In this document: one piece after another, positions 15,285-22,579 of the stretch
Numbering within the stretch: position 1 is the first letter of the stretch
How the letters are laid out: each line of letters begins with the position of its first letter
Assembly (NCBI GenBank): GCA_030642005.1
Contig: DAOWOP010000025.1
Coordinates: 1-22,686 of the forward strand
Source of the DNA: Planctomycetales bacterium
GTDB taxonomy: Bacteria > Planctomycetota > Phycisphaerae > SM23-33
Direction: 5' to 3'
DNA length: 22,686 bases
Notes under the pieces: model-generated
What the model saw: only the letters and a program-made list of their open reading frames with translations
The model's database searches: none
Told to the model about the DNA's origin: nothing
Program-made: the position numbers and the translations under genes

Positions 15285-16423
15285 ATGAAGAAGAAGTTTA
15301 TCGTTGAATTGACAACTGAAGAACGTTCCCAACTGCAAGGCATTGTCAGCAAGGGAAAGGCGGCAGCTTACAAAATCCTGCATGCCAACATTCTGCTTAA
15401 AGCCGACCAGGGCTCATACGGGCCTGGCTGGAAGGATCGCGACATCGCCGAAGCGTTTGGCTGCCATCACACAACGGTCGAGAATCTTCGCAAGCGGTTA
15501 GTTACTCGAGGATTCGAGGCGGCTTTGGAGCGTGCCAAACGTGGGCCGCAGTTGTCCAGGCGCAAGTTGGACGGGCGCGGCGAGGCATCGCTGGTTGCGT
15601 TAGGATGTTCGCAAGCTCCGGCAGGTCGCAACCGCTGGACGCTTCGATTGCTGGCTGAAGGATTGGTCGAGCTGGGCGTGGTGGATTCGATCTCTTACGA
15701 GACGGTACGAGAGGTTCTAAAAAAAACATCCTCAAGCCCCACCGCTATCAATACTGGGTAATACCTCCCAAGCAGAATGCCGCCTTCGTTGCAGCAATGG
15801 AAGAGATATTGGACTTGTATCATATGCCTTTTGATCCACTGCGGCCTATGATCTGCATGGACGAGGCATCCAAGCAGATGGTTATTGAAACACGTCCCGG
15901 GCTTGGGATGAGGCCCGGTTCGCCGAAGCGAATGGACTACGAATACCGCCGTTGTGGAACAGCCAGTATTTTCATGATGTACGAACCGTTTGCCGGAAGG
16001 CGACACGTTCGTGTTCGGTCTCGACGTACTCGCAAGGATTTTGCAGAGGTTGTTCGAGAGTTATGTGACAAGTTGTATCCGGGAGCTGAGAAAATTGTGT
16101 TGGTAATGGATAACCTCAACACTCACGAAATAGCAAGTTTGTACGAAGCGTTTCCTCCGGACGAGGCACGTCGTCTGGCAAGACGGCTGGAAATTCATTA
16201 CACGCCCAAGCATGGTAGTTGGTTGAATATGGCGGAGATTGAACTTGGCGTATTAGCACGTCAATGTACGAATGATTATTTTGAAACACAGGAATTGCTT
16301 GCCGAGCGTATCGAGCCCTGGGAACGTCGAAGAAACGAAGATAAGGCAGGCGTTAGTTGGCGATTTACAACCGATGATGCAAGGATCAAACTGAAATCAC
16401 TGTATCCTGAAATTAAAGACTGA
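15285..16423 (+). CDS. IS630-family transposase, produced by -1 frameshift
   Basis: The first frame (15285-15761) encodes the helix-turn-helix part (DRDIAEAFGCHHTTVENLRKRL), has AAGGAGG 6 nt before the ATG, and ends after an A8 run. The second frame continues the protein without loss (KKNILKPHRYQYWVIPP) and carries the DDE residues in CMDEASKQ, LVMDNLNTH and NMAEIEL. A -1 shift on A-AAA-AAA (15719-15725) gives about 379 residues, a full-length IS630 transposase. No other lesion is seen, so this is probably programmed frameshifting or polymerase slippage rather than decay. The enzyme cuts and pastes the element into TA dinucleotides. Confidence 0.9.
15719..15726 (+). promoter_or_regulatory. 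A8 slippery site for transposase frameshifting
   Basis: Eight adenines (CT-AAAAAAAA-C) sit exactly where the two transposase frames must be joined. In the zero frame the reading is CTA AAA AAA ACA. A -1 shift gives AAA AAC, and homology resumes at once. No clear downstream pseudoknot was found by eye. Confidence 0.8.
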
Positions 16424-16431
16424 CAAGACAC
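16403..16431. repeat. Right terminal inverted repeat of the IS630 element
   Basis: TATCCTGAAA (16403-16412) and CTGACAAG (16420-16427) are the complements of the left-end blocks, with equal spacing. TA follows at 16432-16433. Confidence 0.85.
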
Positions 16432-16433
16432 TA

Positions 16434-16499
16434 GGGACTTGGGACTAGGCAACAGAAAAGAGTAAGCCAAGTCCCAAGACCCTAAACCCTGGTCCCTGG
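16434..16499. repeat. Right part of the GGGACTA array plus inverted array before rnfA
   Basis: GGGACTT (16434-16440) and GGGACTA (16441-16447) are followed by GGCAACAG. An opposite-strand array follows at 16468-16499 (CAAGTCC, CAAGACC, CTAAACC, CTGGTCC, CTGG). The arrays can pair (13 of 14 positions in the best block). The last unit runs into the GGAG that acts as the rnfA Shine-Dalgarno. Confidence 0.85.
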
Positions 16500-16510
16500 A
16501 GCGAAGCGAC

Positions 16511-17158
16511 ATGGGCGTAGTAACCGACATCTTGTTTATCGCACTGGCCACAGCGGTCATTAATAACCTGGTGCTGATTAATTTCGTGGGGATTTGCCCG
16601 TTCCTGGGCGTATCCCGGCGGATAGACACCGCCTTCGGCATGGGCTGCGCCGTAACGTTCGTCATTACCATCGCCGGATCGGCGACCTGGCTGATAAGCC
16701 ATTTCGCCCTGGTCCCCGGCAGCGCGCTGGTCAACGCGGTCAATTCCATCGCCGGAAGCAAGGTCGTCGAGGACATGCTCTTCCTCCAGTACATAATCTT
16801 CATTTTCGTCATTGCCGGGATGGTGCAGTTGGTGGAGATGTACGTCCGCCGGTTTGCACCGGCCCTTTACAAGGCCCTCGGCGTGTTCCTGCCTCTGATT
16901 ACTACCAACTGCGCGATACTCTTCGCCTGCCTGACCATCGCAAAGTCTCCGGAACTGACGGGCAATTTCCTCTTCGCGCTGGTCTATAGTTTCTTCGGCG
17001 GGATCGGCTTTACGCTGGCGATCGTCCTGATGGCGGGCATACGCGAAGAACTGGACAACGCCGATATACCCGAACCGCTCAAAGGGCCGGGAATAACACT
17101 TATAACCGCCGGACTGATGGCGTTGGCGTTCATGGGTTTCAAGGGAATGGCGGGATAA
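16511..17158 (+). CDS. rnfA: Rnf electron transport complex subunit A
   Basis: This 215-residue membrane subunit is homologous to RnfE and pairs with it in the membrane core. It has conserved NNLVLINFVGICPFLGVS with Cys29 and TTNCAIL with Cys134, the two Fe-S ligands of this subunit. It is somewhat longer than the usual 190-200 residues because of the loop around residues 66-90 (ALVPGSALVNAVNSIAGSK). GGAG lies 9 nt before the ATG. An IS630 element now lies between it and rnfE, in the same orientation. Expression may depend on read-through of the element. Confidence 0.95.
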   Translation: MGVVTDILFIALATAVINNLVLINFVGICPFLGVSRRIDTAFGMGCAVTFVITIAGSATWLISHFALVPGSALVNAVNSIAGSKVVEDMLFLQYIIFIFVIAGMVQLVEMYVRRFAPALYKALGVFLPLITTNCAILFACLTIAKSPELTGNFLFALVYSFFGGIGFTLAIVLMAGIREELDNADIPEPLKGPGITLITAGLMALAFMGFKGMAG

Positions 17159-17161
17159 AGA

Positions 17162-17230
17162 GATTTTTGATTTTCGATTTTTGATTGGAAACAACACAAC
17201 GCCCGCACTTGAGCGAAGCGAAAGTGCGGG
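17162..17230. repeat. GATTTTT heptamer array and GC hairpin between rnfA and rnfB
   Basis: GATTTTT, GATTTTC, GATTTTT and GATTGGA occupy 17162-17189. A 9-bp perfect stem follows (CCCGCACTT 17202-17210 with AAGTGCGGG 17222-17230, 11-nt loop). The loop sequence GAGCGAAGCGA also occurs just before rnfA at 16500-16510. No U-tract follows, so a processing or stability hairpin is more likely than a terminator. Confidence 0.78.
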
Positions 17231-17245
17231 AATGGGTTCACTGAA

Positions 17246-18049
17246 ATGATACCGACGATAATTCTGGCGGTGTGTGTGATGCTTGCGTTGGCGGGCGTGT
17301 TTGCGGTCCTGCTGGGCTGGGCGAACGTCCGCTGGCACGTCGATGTGCCGGCGAAGTTGCAACACCTGATGGACGCGATGCCCGGTGCGAACTGCGGCGG
17401 GTGCGGGTACGTCGGATGCCACGAATACGCCGAGGCCGTCTTCCACGACGGCGCCCCGCCGGATAAGTGTCCCGTGGGCGGCTCGGCGGTCGCCGAACGC
17501 ATCGCCGAGATTATGGGTATCGAACACGTCGCCGGCGTTCCGTCGCGTCCGGTAGTTCTCTGCGGGGCCGATTTCGACGCCCGCCTGAAGCGCCCGGAAT
17601 ACCGCGGCGAGCCGACCTGCGCCGCCGCCGTAATGGTCGCCGGCGTACAAGGCTGCACCTTCGGATGCCTGGGCTTCAGCGATTGCGTGGTCGCCTGCAA
17701 GTTCGACGCGATACACATCGTCAACGGCCTGGCGGTGGTCGATTACGAAAAATGCGTCGGCTGCGGCGCATGCGTCCGCGCCTGCCCGCGAAACATCATT
17801 CAGATGGTCCCGTTCCAAGCCGACGCGATGACCGTCGTCGCCTGCTCGAATCTCGACCCCGGCAAGGTCGTCCGAAGCGTCTGCACCGTCGGATGCATCG
17901 GCTGCGGAATATGCGCCAAACTCGACGACATCTTCACCGTCGCCGACAACAACGCCTCAATCGACTACGACCGATACCAGGCCGACACCGACCTTTCCAC
18001 ATCAATCGAAAAATGCCCCCGAAAAATCATCCGCTACGCAGGGAAATAA
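17246..18049 (+). CDS. rnfB: Rnf electron transport complex subunit B
   Basis: This 267-residue subunit is the ferredoxin-facing entry point of the complex. It has an N-terminal membrane helix (about 3-25), a [4Fe-4S] domain with C50, C53, C58 and C75 (NCGGCGYVGC..KCP), and ferredoxin-type clusters: C137/C141/C147/C151, C170/C173/C176/C180, and a third set C217/C220/C223 with C257. The last set makes it longer than the short E. coli form and closer to RnfB of anaerobes. The start ATG has only a weak Shine-Dalgarno after the hairpin. It ends the operon. No intrinsic terminator is visible in the 75 bp after the stop. Confidence 0.95.
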   Translation: MIPTIILAVCVMLALAGVFAVLLGWANVRWHVDVPAKLQHLMDAMPGANCGGCGYVGCHEYAEAVFHDGAPPDKCPVGGSAVAERIAEIMGIEHVAGVPSRPVVLCGADFDARLKRPEYRGEPTCAAAVMVAGVQGCTFGCLGFSDCVVACKFDAIHIVNGLAVVDYEKCVGCGACVRACPRNIIQMVPFQADAMTVVACSNLDPGKVVRSVCTVGCIGCGICAKLDDIFTVADNNASIDYDRYQADTDLSTSIEKCPRKIIRYAGK

Positions 18050-18080
18050 CATTTCATACTGTCGCACGAGTCGTTGCCGA

Positions 18081-18089
18081 TGGTATAAT
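18081..18089 (+). promoter_or_regulatory. Extended -10 promoter for the MNT-HEPN pair
   Basis: TGG-TATAAT (18081-18089) is a perfect -10 with a TGn extension. The -35 position (18061-18066) is poor, as is common with extended -10 promoters. Transcription would begin near 18096, and GGAG (18113-18116) is 8 nt before the ATG at 18125. Confidence 0.55.
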
Positions 18090-18124
18090 GGACTCGGCGG
18101 TATCGATTAGGCGGAGAATCAACC

Positions 18125-18439
18125 ATGGAAACAGATAAACTGCTTAAGCAGGTCAAATCGCTGCTTCAGGAGGCATTCGGTGAGCGCTTGCGTGGCGTGA
18201 TTCTCTACGGTTCGGAAGCCCGCGGCCAGGCCGAACCAGACAGCGACATCGACTTTCTCGTCCTGCTGGAAGGGCCGGTTAACCATTGGGACGATTCGTG
18301 GACGTGCATCCACTGCCTGTACGATCTGGTCCTGGAATTGGATCGCCCGATTCACGCCAAGCCGGTGGATGTGAAGCGTTATGAACAGCAGGAGTACCCA
18401 CTATACAAGGAGGTGCTGCGGGAGGGAATCCCGGCATGA
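18125..18439 (+). CDS. mntA: Minimal nucleotidyltransferase (MNT) antitoxin
   Basis: This 104-residue pol-beta-type nucleotidyltransferase has the motif YGSEARGQAEPDSDIDFLVL (about 29-48), that is GS followed by DxD metal ligands. In characterised MNT-HEPN (type VII) systems, the MNT protein adds AMP to a tyrosine of the HEPN toxin and silences it. The stop overlaps the HEPN start by 4 nt (ATGA). A DNA-repair or antibiotic nucleotidyltransferase is less likely given the size and partner. Confidence 0.88.
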   Translation: METDKLLKQVKSLLQEAFGERLRGVILYGSEARGQAEPDSDIDFLVLLEGPVNHWDDSWTCIHCLYDLVLELDRPIHAKPVDVKRYEQQEYPLYKEVLREGIPA

Positions 18440-18834
18440 CAGACCTTGCGGGGAGTCTTTGGGGCCGGGCGAAAGACGCCATTTCGGTAGCCAGGCATAT
18501 CTTGCCACAAAGCCCCGACACGGCCGGGTCGCGCGCCTATTTTGCTGTATTCTACGCCGTCTCGGCCTATTTCGCGCTGGAAGGCAAGACATTCAAGAAA
18601 CACTCCGCCGTAGAGGCGGCGGTGCATCGGGACCTCGTCAAGTCAGGTTTGTGGCCTAAGAAATTCGGGGCGAGTTATTCGGCTCTGATGGAACTGCGAA
18701 CCGTTGGGGACTATGGAGATTGGGAGCACGTATCAAACGAAGATGCTGAAAAGGCGATCCAGATCGCCGGCGATATTCTGCGGGCCGTATCCAAAGCCAA
18801 TCCGGAAGAGTTCACCGGCCTGGATGAAATCTGA
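18436..18834 (+). CDS. hepT: HEPN-domain (UPF0332-like) toxin
   Basis: This 132-residue all-helical HEPN protein is probably an RNase toxin paired with the MNT gene. SRAYFAVFYAVSAYFALEGK (about 34-53), the KKHSAV turn, and ELRTVGDYGDWEHVS (about 95-109) follow the UPF0332 pattern. The Arg, Tyr and His of RTVGDYGDWEH lie where the HEPN active-site region and the AMPylation-target tyrosine are expected, but the R-to-His distance is longer than the R-x4-6-H of the best-studied toxins. Catalytic competence is therefore not certain. Confidence 0.85.
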   Translation: MTDLAGSLWGRAKDAISVARHILPQSPDTAGSRAYFAVFYAVSAYFALEGKTFKKHSAVEAAVHRDLVKSGLWPKKFGASYSALMELRTVGDYGDWEHVSNEDAEKAIQIAGDILRAVSKANPEEFTGLDEI

Positions 18835-18867
18835 CTAAATCTCTTCACAATCGAACAGATAAAACCT

Positions 18868-20550
18868 TTGTCCGACAACGCCGTCAAGCCCGAAGCCGAC
18901 CAAAAGAAACCCGACCGGAGGATTCAAAAACTGCTCTGGGTGCTCGTTCGTATCGTTTTTTTCACCATTACCGGTTTCCTGATAATCTTTTATTTCTTCC
19001 AGTCCCGCTTTGTGTTTTTCCCAAGCCGTCAGATCGATGCGACGCCCGATGACATTGGCCTGCCGTTCGAGCCGGTTGAAATCCAAACCTCCGACGGTGT
19101 GAAGATAACCGGATGGTTCGTCCCTGCCAGGAACGCCGGAGGCACGATCCTTTTCTTCCACGGCAACGGCGGCAACATCTCGCACCGCCTGGATTCGCTC
19201 CACATTTTCAATGAACTGGGTCTCGCCACGCTCATCATTGATTATCGCGGCTATGGCCGGAGCGAAGGCAAGGTCGGCGAGAACGGCATATACCTCGACG
19301 CTGAGGCCGCGTGGAAATACCTTGTCGAACAGCGCGGCACAGACCCCGACAAAATCATCCTCTTCGGTCGCTCTTTGGGCGGGGCTGTGGCCGTTAACCT
19401 CGCCGGAAAGCATAAGCCCAAGGCGCTCATCGTCGAATCGACGTTCACCTCCATCCCGGAAATCGGCTCGGACGCCTATCCTTTCCTTCCGTGCGCGCTG
19501 TTGAGGCTGCTGTCGCGCTATAAGTTCAACGCGCGGGAGGATATTTCGCAGGTGAACTGTCCGGTTCTGGTCGTTCACAGCCGGGATGACAATATGATTC
19601 CCTTCGCCCATGGCCAGGCGATTTTCGACGCCGCCGCCGAGCCGAAGGAATTCCTCGAAATCACCGGCTCGCATAATAACGGGTTTGTAACTTCAGGGCA
19701 GACCTACAAGGAAGGGATGGATAAGTTTATTTCGGAGCGGTGCCGTGGCCGCGGTGTTGGCGACCACGATAAACCCTCCGTACCTGGGCAAACGTGGCCG
19801 CAAACACCGCGGCCACGGCACCCACGTGACTATAAAGTTGTTCACGTCTTCGTCGCTTTGTGCGACAACCGGCATCAGGGTATCGTGCCGGTGCCGGTGA
19901 GCCTTGGCAACGGGCAGGACCCGCGAAACAACCTCTACTGGGGCGCGATGTACGGCGTAAAGACGTTTTTTGCCCGTTCGCCGCATTGGAAGAGGCTTAC
20001 CGGCTTCACTAAGCCGACAGCCGATGCGATTCTCGACAGGTGCGTCTTTAGAAGCAGAGGTCCGGCCAAGGCGGTTTATGTCGTTGCAGACGCCTACGAC
20101 GGCGCACGCATGAAAACGGCGCTGTCGGACTTCTTCAGCGCCGCAGGCGGTCTGAACGTTACGGAGGTCGCCCTTTCCGGCGGGCAGGTCCGTCTTCAGG
20201 CGGGCGGATATTCCGACATGGTCTGCTTCGTCGGGCACAACGGCCTGATGGACGTTCGCCTGCCGGAGTTTCCCGAAAACCAAGGCGTACCGAATCCCGC
20301 CTGCGCCGTTGTCCTGGCGTGTAAGAGCCACTCGTATTTCGTCGCCCCGTTGCGAAAGGCCCAATGCAGACCTCTCATTACCACCTCCGGCCTGATGGCG
20401 CCGGAGGCCTACACGCTCGATGCGATCATTCGCAGTTGGTCTGCCGGCGAAAATCCCTCCGCCACAAGACAAAAGGCCGCCGACGCTTACGCGAAGTACC
20501 AGAGATGCAGCCGACGGGCGGCCATGCAACTATTTGTAAATGACCGGTGA
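18868..20550 (+). CDS. Alpha/beta hydrolase fused to an uncharacterised, possibly caspase-like, domain
   Basis: The product has 560 residues. A membrane anchor (about 22-44) precedes an alpha/beta hydrolase of the BEM46/YfhR type with oxyanion FFHGNGG (about 96-102), nucleophile FGRSLGG (Ser169), acid in HSRDDNMIP (about 237-245) and His269. The hydrolase is complete by about residue 291. A Pro/Arg-rich linker encoded by a palindromic repeat follows. A second domain of about 235 residues starts at VHVFVALCDN. It ends two hydrophobic strands with VGHNG (His457) and VVLACKSHS (Cys485), reminiscent of the His-Cys dyad of clan CD peptidases. That reading is inference. The start TTG 18868 is the only reasonable one, with no clear Shine-Dalgarno. 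The second domain may originally have been a separate gene. Confidence 0.72.
   Translation: MSDNAVKPEADQKKPDRRIQKLLWVLVRIVFFTITGFLIIFYFFQSRFVFFPSRQIDATPDDIGLPFEPVEIQTSDGVKITGWFVPARNAGGTILFFHGNGGNISHRLDSLHIFNELGLATLIIDYRGYGRSEGKVGENGIYLDAEAAWKYLVEQRGTDPDKIILFGRSLGGAVAVNLAGKHKPKALIVESTFTSIPEIGSDAYPFLPCALLRLLSRYKFNAREDISQVNCPVLVVHSRDDNMIPFAHGQAIFDAAAEPKEFLEITGSHNNGFVTSGQTYKEGMDKFISERCRGRGVGDHDKPSVPGQTWPQTPRPRHPRDYKVVHVFVALCDNRHQGIVPVPVSLGNGQDPRNNLYWGAMYGVKTFFARSPHWKRLTGFTKPTADAILDRCVFRSRGPAKAVYVVADAYDGARMKTALSDFFSAAGGLNVTEVALSGGQVRLQAGGYSDMVCFVGHNGLMDVRLPEFPENQGVPNPACAVVLACKSHSYFVAPLRKAQCRPLITTSGLMAPEAYTLDAIIRSWSAGENPSATRQKAADAYAKYQRCSRRAAMQLFVNDR
19739..19822. repeat. Paired REP-like palindromes inside the fusion gene
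   Basis: The arms at 19739-19767 and 19794-19822 match at 27 of 29 positions, with a 26-nt centre. Each arm is itself a hairpin: CGTGGCCGC, a 7-nt loop, then GCGACCACG (left, one mismatch) or GCGGCCACG (right, perfect). This head-to-head pair resembles REP doublets. It lies exactly at the hydrolase/second-domain junction and is read in frame. Confidence 0.87.
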
Positions 20551-20786
20551 GTCTGTACAATCCGATTATGCTGTTGCTGCCTTTCCTGGTTTTCTGGGTT
20601 ATTATTTTCCTCGCTCGCCATGAGTTGGGATGGCGGGGATCTGCGATTGCTGTGGCTATTTGGCTCGGTCTCTTGATTGGATTCACATATTTGGGAATAT
20701 CCCCATACATCTTTGTCGCTGCCCAGGCCCTTATGGATTGCATCCTCATCATTGTAATCTTTAGCGGGGATATAAGGATCAGATGA
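20547..20786 (+). CDS. Small hydrophobic membrane protein
   Basis: This 79-residue protein has two or three membrane helices (about 6-23, 30-49 and 55-74). It starts with GTG inside the stop of the hydrolase gene (GTGA overlap), so the two are probably coupled. No family is recognised. The Arg/Glu pair in ARHELGWRG forms the first loop. Coding status is supported by the overlap, the helix pattern and uninterrupted length, but not by a named family. Confidence 0.55.
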   Translation: MSLYNPIMLLLPFLVFWVIIFLARHELGWRGSAIAVAIWLGLLIGFTYLGISPYIFVAAQALMDCILIIVIFSGDIRIR

Positions 20787-20871
20787 GCATCTACCCGCTA
20801 ATTTCCTTTGCGAGAATCCGCAGAGAACCAGAGAACAGTTCGTGGGGCGGGCCTGCTAACCCGGATATTTC

Positions 20872-21085
20872 ACCACAGAGGTCACAGAGATCGCAGAGGT
20901 GTTTATTACAAAAGAACTTACAAACGATTTCGGCGATTTTGTAAAAAAACACTCTGTTTTTTTCAGATTATGGTGGCTTGGGCGCAATCGCCTGGACGAG
21001 AGATTGTAACCTTTGTAATAACAATGAGACCTGCCTGCTGGTAGGCAGGTATGTTTTTGGAATCTCTGCGAACTCTGTGTCCTCC
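20872..21085. repeat. CACAGAG-type 9-nt array and inverted copy
   Basis: ACCACAGAG, GTCACAGAG and ATCGCAGAG occupy 20872-20898 in exact 9-nt steps, with related partial units from 20817. The complement (GACACAGAG, TTCGCAGAG on the minus strand) lies at 21065-21082. The same word family recurs at 22488-22507. Words of this kind are common in spacers of several bacterial phyla. Confidence 0.75.
21029..21056 (+). terminator. Possible intrinsic terminator
   Basis: ACCTGCCT (21029-21036) pairs perfectly with AGGCAGGT (21043-21050) around a 6-nt loop, followed by ATGTTTTT. The stem is short and the U-run imperfect. It would end transcripts from the hydrolase and small membrane protein genes. Confidence 0.4.
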
Positions 21086-21275
21086 CCTTGGGACGGCCGG
21101 GCTACGGCGGGCTTCGCCCTGACGAGCGAACAGCCGCCTGTGGTTAATGAAAAATGCGGGTTAGCGAGAACTTCCCGTCGGCTGTGGGCGTTAATCAACT
21201 TGTCGTGGAAGCAACAATTATGTGTTTATCCCTTTGATTCCCCCATGATTCCTCAATTTTCCGGCAGAAAACACC

Positions 21276-21304
21276 TTGACAAAATCGGGATCGCGTGGTA
21301 ACAT
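21276..21304 (+). promoter_or_regulatory. Promoter of the PEP-CTERM gene
   Basis: A perfect TTGACA (21276-21281) is 17 bp from TAACAT (21299-21304), with a TGG extension. The surrounding word CTTGACAAAATC also forms the -35 region at 5446-5457. Transcription would start about 57 nt before the ATG. Confidence 0.65.
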
Positions 21305-21368
21305 AACATAGTATGGATAATGAGGTTGGGCCTGTAGCTGCGCGCGGCACATGTCAGGAGGCGCGAAC

Positions 21369-22394
21369 ATGAGAACCTTTATAACAGTAGCGGTATTAGC
21401 GGCGCTTTTGCCGGCGATTGTCACACAACCCGCCTCGGCGGTAACAGTACCGGTGACGGACAGCACCTATGTCCTTATGGACGACATGTTGACGTTCAAC
21501 TGGAAGATTCTTGCCCAGAAGCATCCGGGGGCTGTCGAGGTGCCGCCCCTGCCGACGGGCAACAATGTCCCGTTCCTGCGGATATTCTCCAACGGCAACA
21601 CCAACAGCCCACTGCTGCCGCCGGTGAAGTGGCAGGATGACAAGGTGGGTGGGCCATACGGCGACTTCAACGCCGCCCAGAGCGCCAGCCTCTGGTATGG
21701 GCTTGAGTACGAAAAGGGCCACGGGCAGGATCCCGACACGGTCGTTCGCGTCCTGACCGGCGGCGAGATACTCAATCTCATCCAGGGTTTCGATCCCGGT
21801 TCGACCACTCCGGTCTTCGCCTTCGACCAGAATCAGACGCCCAACGATAAACTCAACTTTCCCCTGCCGGAGAACTGGACAGAAACGCCGGCGCTCGCGC
21901 GGGACCTCTGGATCAGGGCCAGGCTGATACTGGTCAAGCCCGATGCGGTTGATCCCGTTGACGGTCTCGACGCGCTGCTTGGTCTGGAGGCCTATGAGGT
22001 CAACAGCATCATCGACCCGCTTATCGCCGCCAGCGACCCCGGCGTGGTTGTCTTCAATCTGAGCGACACGGTATTCCTGGACTTCCCGGGTTCGCCCAAC
22101 TGGGCCTATCTGCCCGGCACCTACCAGGCCGAGGGTTTCATCGCCGACAACAACGGTGACGCTGCCAGGGGCGACTGGGGAGGATTCTGCCCGGGCCTGG
22201 ACCTTACCCAGTACACCGACTATGGCATGTTCATCGAAATGCAGACGCTGTTCGACAACGACGGGCAGGAGGAAATCTATATCGTCGGCGGCATGTACGG
22301 TGAGTACGTGATTCCCGAGCCGGTTACTCTGTTCGCCGTTCTCGCCGGCGTCGGCGGCCTGGGGGCGTACATCCGTCGCCGCAAGGCCGAATGA
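21369..22394 (+). CDS. PEP-CTERM sorting-domain secreted protein
   Basis: This 341-residue exported protein has a signal peptide (MRTFITVAVLAALLPAIV..ASA, cleavage about residue 24). Its body is without a recognised enzyme motif, and its C-terminus IPEPVTLFAVLAGVGGLGAY followed by IRRRKAE is a textbook PEP-CTERM signal: PEP, a hydrophobic helix, then a basic end. An exosortase would cut it at the envelope. Such proteins are often matrix or surface components. No exosortase is in the window. AGGAGG (21356-21361) is 7 nt before the ATG, which excludes the in-frame ATG at 21351. It is monocistronic with its own promoter. The body function is unknown. Confidence 0.88.
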   Translation: MRTFITVAVLAALLPAIVTQPASAVTVPVTDSTYVLMDDMLTFNWKILAQKHPGAVEVPPLPTGNNVPFLRIFSNGNTNSPLLPPVKWQDDKVGGPYGDFNAAQSASLWYGLEYEKGHGQDPDTVVRVLTGGEILNLIQGFDPGSTTPVFAFDQNQTPNDKLNFPLPENWTETPALARDLWIRARLILVKPDAVDPVDGLDALLGLEAYEVNSIIDPLIAASDPGVVVFNLSDTVFLDFPGSPNWAYLPGTYQAEGFIADNNGDAARGDWGGFCPGLDLTQYTDYGMFIEMQTLFDNDGQEEIYIVGGMYGEYVIPEPVTLFAVLAGVGGLGAYIRRRKAE

Positions 22395-22399
22395 ATGCG

Positions 22400-22418
22400 G
22401 AGATAAAAGTATTATCTC
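22400..22418 (+). terminator. Short hairpin after the PEP-CTERM gene
   Basis: GAGATAA (22400-22406) and TTATCTC (22412-22418) form a perfect 7-bp stem with a 5-nt loop, 6 nt after the stop. It is AT-rich, with only TT-A-T after the stem, so it is a weak terminator candidate. Confidence 0.35.
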
Positions 22419-22470
22419 TTATCGTTTGCCTGCCTGTTACCAATGACCAATTTCTAATGCCTGAAAGCAT

Positions 22471-22552
22471 ATAACAAAAAGAACCTCACCGCAGAGGCCG
22501 CAGAGAAAAGGATTGTTGTTGTTTTTTACTTCTCTGCGGTTCATTTTGTTAT
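22471..22552. repeat. Long nested inverted repeat with 9-nt units
   Basis: The outer arms (22471-22485 and 22538-22552) match at 14 of 15 positions. The inner block CCGCAGAGAA (22498-22507) pairs with TTCTCTGCGG (22530-22539). The left side reads in 9-nt steps (CGCAGAGGC, CGCAGAGAA). It lies downstream of the PEP-CTERM gene. Confidence 0.78.
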
Positions 22553-22579
22553 GGTTTCAAAATCGTCGCCGTGCTTTTT

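Larger units (their letters stand above)
15199..16431 (+). mobile_element. IS630-family insertion sequence, about 1233 bp, intact
   Basis: The element holds a single transposase split over two frames. Terminal inverted repeats are at 15199-15227 and 16403-16431: the outer 12 nt match at 10 positions (shared CTTGTCAG), then a non-matching 7-nt spacer, then a perfect TTTCAGGATA. It is flanked by the TA target duplication expected for the family (15197-15198 and 16432-16433). Both ends and the DDE residues are intact, so it may be active. It is oriented with the rnf operon, between rnfE and rnfA. Confidence 0.9.
20787..21275. other. Gene-free spacer rich in 9-nt repeats
   Basis: I see no convincing gene in this stretch. 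It holds a 9-nt periodic array, its inverted copy and a hairpin (listed separately), then about 200 bp of mixed composition up to the promoter at 21276. Open frames crossing it run through repeats and have no start signals. Confidence 0.6.

Noticed and set aside
15285..16423. Transposase as a decayed pseudogene
   Set aside because: There is only one frame change, at an A8 slippery run. The DDE residues, terminal repeats and TA duplication are all intact.
15185..16499. Telomere-like (TTAGGG) or CRISPR-like array
   Set aside because: Units are 7 nt, contiguous and degenerate, with no spacers. The TTAGGG match is a by-product of GGGATTA-GGGACTA.
16445..17818. Long open frame (457 codons) antisense to rnfA and rnfB
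   Set aside because: It is a shadow of two well-identified genes in GC-rich DNA. The translated protein is His/Arg/Asp-rich with no motif and crosses a repeat spacer.
20978..21301. 107-codon plus-strand frame in the spacer before the PEP-CTERM gene
   Set aside because: It runs through the 9-nt repeat, a terminator-like hairpin and the -35 promoter box, with no Shine-Dalgarno or motif.
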